Source: Dysgonamonadaceae bacterium
Lineage (GTDB): Bacteria > Bacteroidota > Bacteroidia > Bacteroidales > Azobacteroidaceae
DNA: 5,318 nucleotides
Assembly (NCBI GenBank): GCA_031276105.1
Contig: JAISNS010000013.1
Location: 1-5,318, forward strand
Direction of reading: 5' to 3'
The notes beneath the pieces are model-generated. The model saw nothing but the letters and a program-made list of their open reading frames with translations, had not been told where the DNA came from and ran no database searches. Shown one piece after another: positions 1-5,318 of the stretch (position 1 is its first letter; every line of letters starts with the position of its first letter). The position numbers and the translations under genes are program-made.

Positions 1-710
1 TGACCGTTATCGGAGAATTTTATTTTAATAAAAATTATTTTGAAGAAGCTACCGATATTTACAGCCTTTTGTTGAAAGAAGACCCTGATAATCATGTTCT
101 TTATCAGAAAAAAGGCTACTGTTTGCAGATGTTGGGACAGGTAAAAGAAGCGTTGGCGGTTTACCTGAATGCCGAAGTGTTCGATTCAAACAATTCATGG
201 ATAATTAAGAAAATAGCTCATTGTTACCGCCTGTTAAAACAGCCGGACGAAGCGCTGTTGTATTACAAAAAAGCCGAACGTTTGAATCCCGATAACCTGT
301 CCGTTCAACTGAATATCGGCCATTGTTACTTGGAATTGAAAAATTACGACGAAGCATTGAAATCGTATTTCAAGGTAGAATATCTGGATAAAAATAAACC
401 CAAAGCTTGGCGTCCGATAGCTTGGTGCTCTTTTTTGGCCGGGAAACACGAACAGGCTACGGAATATTTCAATCGAATCATGGAATCGAATCCCAATGCA
501 ACCGACTACCTGAATGCCGGACATGCGCAACTGGCGCTGAAAAACAATAAGGAGGCTGTTCGTTTGTACGCTTTGTCGCTGAAACATCCCGAAAATTCAC
601 GGGAAAAATTCGTGGAAACATTCACGAATGATATTCCGGATATTGTTCGGGCAGGCGTCGAAATGCAGAATCTTCCATTCATCCTCGACCAAGTAATGTA
701 TGATGCGTAA
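1..710 (+). CDS. TPR-repeat protein, C-terminal part (5' end outside window)
   Basis: The reading frame is open from the first full codon (position 3) to TAA at 708-710, giving 235 visible residues; the true start lies upstream of the window. The TTG at 69-71 could serve as a start but has no claim to be one, because TPR sequence continues above it. The protein is a row of tetratricopeptide repeats in exact 34-residue register: a partial repeat at about residues 6-30, then 31-64, 65-98, 99-132, 133-166 and about 167-199. They show the usual pattern of Gly/Ala at position 8, Ala at 20 and Asn-Pro near the end (for example NPDN, NPNA). A non-TPR tail of about 36 residues follows. TPR arrays are protein-binding scaffolds, and the partner is not visible here. 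The gene overlaps the downstream lytic transglycosylase by 11 nt, so the two are probably translated in a coupled way. No signal peptide can be judged because the N-terminus is missing. Confidence 0.9.
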   Translation, partial: TVIGEFYFNKNYFEEATDIYSLLLKEDPDNHVLYQKKGYCLQMLGQVKEALAVYLNAEVFDSNNSWIIKKIAHCYRLLKQPDEALLYYKKAERLNPDNLSVQLNIGHCYLELKNYDEALKSYFKVEYLDKNKPKAWRPIAWCSFLAGKHEQATEYFNRIMESNPNATDYLNAGHAQLALKNNKEAVRLYALSLKHPENSREKFVETFTNDIPDIVRAGVEMQNLPFILDQVMYDA

Positions 711-2088
711 CTTTCGCCTTTGCTGTGCAGGCTTTCTTTTTATTGGCCTCATTCTGATTGTTTTCTGTAAACCGAATAAACCGGATTCGCCGGTTCGCGA
801 TTTTTCGCAAATCGTGGATAGCGGCGAAATCAATGTCCTCACCTTGTCCGGTTCGATGTCTTATTTCATCTACAAAGGCGAGAAAATGGGGTATCAGTAT
901 GAATTGATAAAAGATTTTGCGGACGCCAATCATTTGCGTTTGAATTTGATACCGGCAGCGAACGAAATCAAGCTCCGAAAAATGCTGGAAGAAGGGACGG
1001 GCGATTTAATTGCGTATAATGTTCCGGTTACTGCCGAAGGAAAAGAAAAATTCCTTTATTGCGGCCACGAAACGATTAACGAACAGGTGATTGTTCAGCG
1101 ATCCGACAAAAAAGATACGATACTGAAAGATGTTACCGAATTAATCGGGAAAGAGATATGGGTGATTCATAACAGCCGCCACTATAACCGGTTGATTAAT
1201 CTGAACAACGAATTGGGCGGTGGAATTAATATCCGCATCGTGGAAGAAGATACGATTTCGGTCGAAGACCTGATAGAAAGAGTGTCCGATGGAAAAATCC
1301 CGTACACGGTCAGCAACTGGGATATGGCCCGGTTGAATAAAACGTACCACGCCAATATCAATATTTCCCTGAAAATCAGCCATCCGCAACGGTCGGCTTG
1401 GGCGGTAAGGAAAAATACGCCGGCGCTGGCTCAGGCGATCGACGAATGGTTTGAAAACAAAGCGAATACGCATAAATACAAAGCGGTTATCAAACGTTAT
1501 TTCGAGATGAGCAAACTGCCGGGCGATGCTCCCGCTCCGATTATCGGTTCTACCGGAATCTCTCCGTTTGACACGCTTTTCCGGCAATATGCCGCTCAAA
1601 TACCTTGGGATTGGCGACTAATGGCCTCCATTTCGTATGAAGAATCCAAGTTTTATACAGACCGGGTTTCATGGGCCGGCGCTACCGGCCTGATGGGATT
1701 AATGCCGAAAACCGCCCGAAGTTTCGGTTTGGAGCCGGAAGATGCACTCGACCCGGAAGCGAGTATCCGGGCAGCTACGGCCTTGATTAAGCGGATCAAC
1801 CAATCGTTTTCATTCATCCGGGATGAAAACGAAAGAATCAAGTTCGTCGTTGCATCCTATAATGCCGGAGCCGGACATATCTCCGACGTAATGGCTTTAG
1901 CCGAAAAGTACGGGAAAAACCCCGAAGTATGGGAGAATAATGTGGAAGAATATTTGAAACTGAAACAATTACCCGAATACTACAACGATCCGGTATGTAA
2001 ATACGGTTATTTTCGTGGAAATGAAACCTTTTCGTATGTGAGAGCCGTGATGGAACGCTGGCATTATTACCGGGAAAAAGTTAAATAG
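700..2088 (+). CDS. MltF-like membrane-bound lytic transglycosylase
   Basis: The protein has 462 residues in two parts. Residues about 42-268 resemble a family-3 periplasmic solute-binding domain (starting near GEINVLTLSG). Residues about 287-420 form an SLT lysozyme-like domain. The expected catalytic Glu is E315 in YEESKF, followed by GATGLMGLMPKTA (about 327-339) and SYNAGAGHI (about 386-394), all standard SLT positions. This is the MltF arrangement; E. coli MltF is somewhat longer (about 518). Such enzymes cleave the MurNAc-GlcNAc bond of peptidoglycan to give 1,6-anhydro products at the periplasmic face of the membrane. The N-terminus has a hydrophobic stretch (residues 10-22) ending at C23, but Phe at -1 is unusual for a lipobox, so it may be a lipoprotein or a membrane-anchored protein. 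The start is ATG 700 or the adjacent ATG 703; both overlap the end of the TPR gene. Function by family is well supported, substrate detail is not. Confidence 0.93.
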   Translation: MMRNFRLCCAGFLFIGLILIVFCKPNKPDSPVRDFSQIVDSGEINVLTLSGSMSYFIYKGEKMGYQYELIKDFADANHLRLNLIPAANEIKLRKMLEEGTGDLIAYNVPVTAEGKEKFLYCGHETINEQVIVQRSDKKDTILKDVTELIGKEIWVIHNSRHYNRLINLNNELGGGINIRIVEEDTISVEDLIERVSDGKIPYTVSNWDMARLNKTYHANINISLKISHPQRSAWAVRKNTPALAQAIDEWFENKANTHKYKAVIKRYFEMSKLPGDAPAPIIGSTGISPFDTLFRQYAAQIPWDWRLMASISYEESKFYTDRVSWAGATGLMGLMPKTARSFGLEPEDALDPEASIRAATALIKRINQSFSFIRDENERIKFVVASYNAGAGHISDVMALAEKYGKNPEVWENNVEEYLKLKQLPEYYNDPVCKYGYFRGNETFSYVRAVMERWHYYREKVK

Positions 2089-2106
2089 AATTATAAATTA
2101 TGAGTT

Positions 2107-2616
2107 ATGGAAAAAGTTATTAATTATCAGCCGCTTGTCGCGGTCATGGAATCGCCGTTAGGATTGATAGAAATACGGGCGAATGAAAACGCCCTCATCT
2201 TCGTTAAACCGGTCACAAAAAACAAAAAGGATTATTCGGCGTTTGATGAAGAAACGTCTTCCAATCCGGCCTTCGCTGTTATTCGGGAAACCTGCCGGCA
2301 ATTGGAGGAATACTTTGCGGGAGACCGCCAAGCGTTTACTTTGCCATTGTCGCCGCAAGGAACGGATTTTCAACAGCGAGTTTGGAAACAATTACAGGAG
2401 ATTCCTTACGGAAAGACAATTAGTTATGCACAACTGGCTCAAGCCGTCGGTAATCCGAAAGCCTGCCGCGCCGTGGGATCGGCCAACGGGAAAAATCCCC
2501 TGTCAATCATCATCCCCTGTCACCGGGTGATTGCTTCCGACGGAGGTTTGGGCGGATATGCTTCCGGGCCGGAAGCCAAAAAACAGTTGCTGAATTTGGA
2601 ACGGCAACACGCTTAA
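2107..2616 (+). CDS. ogt: Methylated-DNA--[protein]-cysteine S-methyltransferase (O6-alkylguanine-DNA alkyltransferase)
   Basis: The protein has 169 residues, a normal length for the Ogt/MGMT family. It moves the alkyl group from O6-alkylguanine (and O4-alkylthymine) onto its own cysteine in a one-time repair reaction in the cytoplasm. The acceptor is C138 in the signature IIIPCHRV (134-141). Other expected residues are present: Tyr107 in SYAQLA, the arginine finger R121 and the Asn hinge N127 in RAVGSAN, and E165 in LLNLE. Residues about 8-80 are the N-terminal domain and about 85-167 the DNA-binding catalytic domain. It lacks the extra N-terminal regulatory domain of Ada. It begins 18 nt after the transglycosylase stop codon and is probably in the same transcript. 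There is no Shine-Dalgarno sequence; the leader is AT-rich. A second ATG at 2100 opens an 8-codon frame that overlaps this start. The stop codon lies inside the first copy of a dispersed repeat. Confidence 0.96.
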   Translation: MEKVINYQPLVAVMESPLGLIEIRANENALIFVKPVTKNKKDYSAFDEETSSNPAFAVIRETCRQLEEYFAGDRQAFTLPLSPQGTDFQQRVWKQLQEIPYGKTISYAQLAQAVGNPKACRAVGSANGKNPLSIIIPCHRVIASDGGLGGYASGPEAKKQLLNLERQHA

Positions 2617-2645
2617 TAAAGTGTCGCGCCCTGCGGGGGGCTTGG
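2613..2645 (+). repeat. Two-hairpin dispersed repeat, copy R1 (partial)
   Basis: This copy has the linker TTAATAAAGTGTCG and the second hairpin (GCCCTGCGGGGGGC) followed by CTTGG, but lacks the first hairpin seen in the other copies. The ogt stop codon (2614-2616) is supplied by the TTAATAAAG linker, so the repeat starts at the very end of the gene. Four fuller copies lie at 4297-4567. Confidence 0.8.
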
Positions 2646-2649
2646 CGAT

Positions 2650-2694
2650 ATGGAACGCGGATAACACGGATTGAGCGGATAATCACGGATTTTT
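2650..2694 (+). repeat. CGGAT-rich dispersed repeat, left copy
   Basis: It begins ATGGAACGCGGAT and ends GATAATCACGGATTTT. The core CGGAT occurs four times at 9-10 nt spacing. An inverted copy at 4579-4622 matches at 39 of 44 positions. No open frame makes sense of it; it is non-coding repeat DNA. Confidence 0.85.
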
Positions 2695-2720
2695 AACAAG
2701 GGGTTGCAACCCCTTGTTAA
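2693..2720. repeat. 28-bp perfect palindrome
   Basis: Two 14-nt arms (left arm TTAACAAGGGGTTG) are exact reverse complements with no spacer, centred between 2706 and 2707. As RNA it would form a hairpin with a TGCA loop. No T-run follows on either strand, so it is a poor intrinsic terminator even though it lies about 75 nt after the last gene of the operon. It could still end or protect the operon transcript, be a protein-binding site, or be another dispersed repeat. Confidence 0.85.
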
Positions 2721-2751
2721 TATAAAATTCGCGATCATCCGCCTCTCGTTG

Positions 2752-2772
2752 GGAATTAGGAATTAAGAATTA
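2752..2772 (+). repeat. AT-rich 21-mer repeat, left copy
   Basis: It reads GGAATTAGGAATTAAGAATT plus A. An inverted copy at 4277-4297 matches at 18 of 21 positions. These are the repeats nearest to the broken FISUMP gene on each side. Confidence 0.6.
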
Positions 2773-2804
2773 CGCGAAGCGCGTTAAACAAACGTCGCTT
2801 CGCG
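2773..2804. repeat. Inverted repeat CGCGAAGCG / CGCTTCGCG
   Basis: Perfect 9-nt arms at 2773-2781 and 2796-2804 enclose a 14-nt spacer. The flanks GAATTAAGAATT on the left and AACTCTTAACTC on the right are also partly complementary, so the hairpin may extend outward. It belongs to the repeat-filled gap after ogt. Confidence 0.65.
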
Positions 2805-2810
2805 ACAACT

Positions 2811-2852
2811 CTTAACTCTTAGTTCTTAACTCTTAGTTCTTAACTCTTTAGT
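2811..2852. repeat. 14-nt tandem repeat, three units
   Basis: CTTAACTCTTAGTT occurs at 2811-2824 and 2825-2838 exactly, and a third unit with one inserted T follows at 2839-2852. It is short, AT-rich and non-coding, and it lies between the 9-nt inverted repeat and the hairpin at 2864-2900. Confidence 0.8.
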
Positions 2853-2863
2853 CCCAGATAAGA

Positions 2864-2900
2864 ATTTATCGCCTGCCCTTTAAATGGGCAGGCGGTAAAT
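2864..2900 (-). terminator. Strong hairpin after the FISUMP gene, probable terminator
   Basis: The arms CGCCTGCCC (2870-2878) and GGGCAGGCG (2886-2894) are perfect around a 7-nt loop. The stem continues outward through a G-T pair and five A-T pairs to 2864/2900. It begins 18 nt after the stop codon of the - strand gene, the right place for a terminator, but the T-tract after it on the - strand is weak (ATAAATTCTTATCT). Confidence 0.5.
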
Positions 2901-2918
2901 AGACAAATAGACGAATTT

Positions 2919-4239
2919 TTACTCTACCGCTACGCAACGCACGGAGAGCCAGTAAGTCCCACTGTAGAAGTCGACGAACAGACTCCCACTGGAGACGTCA
3001 ATGACCGGAGCGCCGGCACCGATGGCGCTACTGCTCCAGTAGTAGCCATTGCTACCACGGCAGCGCAGAGAACCATCGCTGTCGTACCGATAACCGACCG
3101 CCGGCAGGTAGAGGTAATCACCCACTCGCCTGACAGCATTAAACGTAGTCCATCCCGAAGCAGTAGGCCAAGAATTATTACTCGGATTTTCAAGACCTGT
3201 CAACTCGCCATAATCAGGCAAGCGCCAGCCGGCAGGGCAAGGATTATTAGCAGCATATCAATCGTCATTTCCATAAGTATCATAATCCTGATAAGCAGGA
3301 ACAGCAGGGCCGCTACCATTATTAGTCCAGCCTGATGGAGGGGCGTCGGTTGCTAAATCACGATTCTGAACAGAAGCCGTCTTGGCTCCCCCAACGATAC
3401 CAGTCGCCATGATGAGCGCGAGTGACTATTTGTGAAGGCGAAATAATATCCAAACCGTCCAAATTATGGCAGGCAAAATTCAACCATTGAGTGGCGCTTA
3501 TTTTAGCCGGACATACGCATGTCCCGTCTTCAACGCGAATCTCCGGATAAGCCAATTTTGTTTCGGTTGAGCCGTTCGGCATATAACTCGCAATCAACTG
3601 AACGGTCAATGAATCCCCGTTGGCAGGAACCAAATTCTGTATGTTCGACCTGACTTTAATCTTAAATTCTTTTTCATAATAGCCGTCAACAGCAGTTCCG
3701 ATAGCAGAAGCAGGAGGATAAACGGTTATCGCTTCCACAAGATTCGCAGGTTCTACGTAATCCAAACTCAAATCGGAATAGGCATCACCATGAATAAATT
3801 TATAAGTCTTTTCATAACTGCCGTCGGAAAAAGCATTAATACGCTCATCAAAAGCTTCTTGGCTCTGAGAGACAGGCTGTTTGTTTTTCTTCACGTCTAA
3901 GCAAGCTGCCCCGACAAGTCCGTAGTTGCTGTTGAGCATAGCTGGAGTATGGCCCCCGTCGGCGGTTACAGTTACGTACCTCTCTTGCTCTGTCGGAAGC
4001 GCAGCAGCAGGGTCGGAGTAGCGGTTACCCATCTTAACCTTTACCTTGTAAGTACCGGCAGTAGAAAACAGAGCGGTAGCATTCGCAGTTGTTGCAAATG
4101 GATAGGCTTCGTAAGGGGTGCTTCCTCCGGCATTTTTGTACCACTCATACCTTTCTTCTCCGGAGCAAATGTTGCTGGTATTAACCGATGCCGAAAAACG
4201 GAGATTCGTATTCACCTTGGCAAGAACCGGCGCCGTCAT
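2919..4239 (-). pseudogene. Broken FISUMP-domain surface protein gene (frameshift, internal stop, N-terminus missing)
   Basis: Removing one base gives a continuous 440-codon frame (stop included) from ATG at 4237-4239 to TAA at 2919-2921, interrupted by one TGA. Predicted domains: an Ig/PKD-like domain at about residues 4-93 (YEWYKN, then TAGTYKVKVK and YVTVTA); a middle domain at about 98-238 (ACLDVKK to YPEIRVEDGTC); and a C-terminal FISUMP (Fibrobacter succinogenes major paralogous) domain from WLNFACHNL through NNPCPAGWRLPDYGEL to GYYWSSS and SVRCVAVE. Such proteins in Bacteroidota are normally exported. Two lesions are visible. The C5 run at 3388-3392 (G5 on the coding strand) has one base too many: with G4 the frame reads YRWGAKTASVQNRDLATD instead of ending at TGA 3358-3360. 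A second TGA at 3258-3260 lies just before YAANNPCPAGW. No signal peptide precedes residue 1, and an in-frame TAA lies at 4267-4269, so the 5' end is probably lost. A sequencing error could explain the homopolymer change but less easily the TGA. Confidence 0.8.
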
Positions 4240-4276
4240 CGTTAAATTAGCCGCGTAATTGTTGTTTTATAATTTA

Positions 4277-4297
4277 TAATACTTATTTCCTAATTTC
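4277..4297 (-). repeat. AT-rich 21-mer repeat, right copy
   Basis: On the - strand it reads GAAATTAGGAAATAAGTATT plus A, matching the copy at 2752-2772 at 18 of 21 positions in inverted orientation. It lies about 40 nt upstream of the first ATG of the broken FISUMP gene. Confidence 0.5.
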
Positions 4298-4346
4298 CGC
4301 GCGTTAAAACGCGCGGTTAATAAAGTGTCGCTCCTGCGGGGCTTGG
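4297..4346 (+). repeat. Two-hairpin dispersed repeat, copy R2
   Basis: The first hairpin is CCGCGCGTTAAAACGCGCGG (4297-4316, perfect arms). The linker TTAATAAAGTGTCG (4317-4330) and the second hairpin around CTCCTGCGGGG, ending in CTTGG, follow. It is non-coding: open frames across it translate hairpin DNA and have no protein-like features. Confidence 0.88.
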
Positions 4347-4368
4347 AGATGAGAGGGGGCTGCCGCAA

Positions 4369-4417
4369 CCGTAAGTTAAAGCATACGGTTAATAAAGTGT
4401 TGCCCCTGCGGGGCTTG
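4369..4417 (+). repeat. Two-hairpin dispersed repeat, copy R3
   Basis: It has the same order as R2: first hairpin CCGTAAGTTAAAGCATACGG, linker TTAATAAAGTGTTG, second hairpin CCCCTGCGGGG, then CTTG. Its outer stem is T-A/A-T where R2 has C-G/G-C, so pairing is kept while the sequence changes. It lies 22 nt after R2. Confidence 0.88.
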
Positions 4418-4447
4418 CTGATGTGAGCGGTTTGCCTGTTTCCTGTG

Positions 4448-4495
4448 AAGCCCCGCAGGGGCGACATTTTATTAACCGCGCGCTTTAGCGTGCGG
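4448..4495 (-). repeat. Two-hairpin dispersed repeat, copy R4 (inverted)
   Basis: This copy is inverted relative to R2 and R3. On the + strand it runs AAGCCCCGCAGGGGCGACA, then the linker, then CCGCGCGCTTTAGCGTGCGG (4476-4495), whose stem includes one G-T pair. With R3 it makes a large inverted repeat around a 30-nt centre. Confidence 0.88.
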
Positions 4496-4517
4496 GGTTG
4501 ATCGCTATCAGTCCAAG

Positions 4518-4561
4518 CCAAGCCCCGCAGGGGCGACACTTGATTAACCGTATGCTTTAGC

Positions 4562-4567
<6 letters not shown>
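4518..4567 (-). repeat. Two-hairpin dispersed repeat, copy R5 (inverted)
   Basis: On the + strand it runs CCAAGCCCCGCAGGGGCGAC, then the linker ending in TGATTAA, then the hairpin CCGTATGCTTTAGCTTATGG (4548-4567). It pairs with R2 as the outer arm of the 4297-4567 inverted repeat, and its hairpin sequence is closest to that of R3. Confidence 0.88.
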
Positions 4568-4852
<285 letters not shown>

Positions 4853-4883
4853 ATTCTTTATTGTTGTTTTACAAAAACCGCTG

Positions 4884-4915
4884 CAAATGTAATTCAATAA
4901 ATCAAATTATGCAAA
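4884..4915 (-). promoter_or_regulatory. Putative Bacteroidota-type promoter (-33 TTTG, -7 TACATTTG)
   Basis: On the - strand TTTG (4915-4912) is followed after exactly 20 nt by TACATTTG (4891-4884), an exact match to the known Bacteroides pattern TTTG, about 17-23 nt, TAnnTTTG. Transcription would start near 4877-4880 and run leftward through the AT-rich leader, the (CA)n tract and into the terminator, giving an RNA of about 240 nt. AT-rich DNA gives such matches by chance fairly often, so the terminator in the right place is the main support. Confidence 0.5.
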
Positions 4916-5073
4916 TATCCGGCTAAATCTTTTTTTAGGGCGAAGCTAACAGGCTTATCCGGCGCCTTAAAAAAGATTTAATCATTTAGCAGCGATTCCG
5001 GGAGAAACAAGGTTAAAAAATAAATACTTGAAAATAAATCAGATATAAATGTAGGAAAAATAAAAAATTCCGG
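4916..5073. other. AT-rich intergenic stretch with one imperfect inverted repeat
   Basis: No gene is seen here. TAAATCTTTTTT (4924-4935) and AAAAAAGATTTA (4969-4980) are perfect 12-nt arms, and pairing continues inward through AGG/CCT. The inner AAGC/GCTT at 4943-4956 makes a second small stem. The T-run is on the 5' side of the stem and the A-run on the 3' side, so it is not a terminator on either strand. CCGGCTAA occurs at 4919-4926 and again at 5070-5077, the second at the broken end of the transposase-like fragment. The rest (4981-5073) is plain AT-rich DNA. Confidence 0.5.
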
Positions 5074-5318
5074 CTAATTTTGCAGAAGTAATAATGAAAC
5101 AATGAAATCAGTGTATTTATGTCTTGCAATATACTCTTCGCTGGGCAGTCCGATTTCCCGTTTTTTTTTACCATTTCAGTCGCTTTCAGCTCTTGCTTCA
5201 AGCGCTTTACAGTTTCTTTATACTTCTCGCGACTTTGAGATAAATCCCGATTTTTTTGACGTGCCTGATGCTAGGCTTTCTTACATGCGGACAACTCCTT
5301 TTCCATTTTCTCTTCCCG
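5074..5318 (-). pseudogene. Decayed N-terminal fragment, probably of a transposase
   Basis: Read on the - strand from the window edge, one frame gives MEKELSACKKA (ATG at 5304-5306), a TAG at 5271-5273, then HQARQKNRDLSQSREKYKET and KRLKQELKATEMV, a charged coiled-coil-like stretch. After the A9 run (T9 at 5161-5169 on the + strand) the frame that looks like protein shifts: REIGLPSEEY, then IARHKYTDFIVSLLLLQN, ending at TAG 5074-5076. A coiled-coil leader followed by an RHxYxDF-like segment is, from memory, how a Bacteroidota transposase family begins, but I cannot name the IS family. Ten A would restore the frame. The catalytic DDE part is absent to the left, so the fragment is cut near 5080. 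It may begin beyond the window. It could also be another coiled-coil protein. Confidence 0.45.

Noticed and set aside
3258..3260. TGA read as a sense codon (recoding)
   Set aside because: The intact genes use TGG for Trp and contain no in-frame TGA, and the same gene also has a frameshift, so decay or error is simpler.
3949..4245. 98-codon + strand open frame inside the FISUMP gene
   Set aside because: It is antisense to the well-supported - strand domains and has no recognisable features.
4924..4980. AT-rich inverted repeat as a rho-independent terminator
   Set aside because: The T-run precedes the stem and the A-run follows it on the + strand, and the same is true on the - strand, so no U-tract follows the hairpin.
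5102..5318. Open + strand frame from ATG 5102 to the window edge (72 codons), with TAATTTTG at 5075-5082 like a -7 promoter box
   Set aside because: It is antisense to the Lys/Glu-rich coiled-coil fragment and is rich in Ser, Leu and Phe, as expected of a shadow. No TTTG lies at the right distance upstream of the box. It remains possible, because the frame is not closed within the window.

Overview
The window looks like chromosome from a member of the Bacteroidota, probably order Bacteroidales. The reasons are a FISUMP-type surface protein with a domain order I know from that group, AT-rich gene starts without a Shine-Dalgarno sequence, and a match to the Bacteroidota promoter pattern (TTTG, about 20 nt, TAnnTTTG). 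The species cannot be told from the sequence.

Left part (1-2616, + strand): three tightly packed genes read as one operon. They are the C-terminal part of a TPR-repeat protein (cut by the window edge), a lytic transglycosylase with a solute-binding domain (MltF architecture) whose start overlaps the TPR gene by 11 nt, and, 18 nt further on, an O6-alkylguanine-DNA alkyltransferase (Ogt/MGMT type). The first two suggest an envelope or peptidoglycan role; the repair enzyme is probably only co-transcribed.

Middle part (2617-4640): a - strand gene for a secreted or surface protein (Ig/PKD-like domain, a middle domain, a C-terminal FISUMP domain) is broken. It carries a one-base frameshift at a G5 run, an in-frame TGA, and no signal peptide. 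On both sides lie inverted copies of the same three dispersed repeat families: a two-hairpin repeat of about 50 nt, a CGGAT-rich repeat of 44 nt, and an AT-rich 21-mer. A 28-bp perfect palindrome, a 14-nt tandem repeat and strong hairpins lie among them.

Right part (4637-5318): a compact - strand unit consisting of a Bacteroidota-type promoter, a short AT-rich leader with an ATG, an open frame running through a 59-nt (TG)n tract that reads as alternating Thr-His on the - strand, and a hairpin terminator. Changing the tract by one dinucleotide would put a stop codon just before the terminator. No intact gene lies behind the terminator, so this is an orphan leader, a phase-variable small gene, or a small RNA. 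At the right edge is the decayed N-terminal end of what is probably a transposase on the - strand, with an in-frame TAG and a frameshift at an A9 run.

The most interesting items are the (CA)n leader-like unit, the doubly broken FISUMP gene, and the paired repeats around it.
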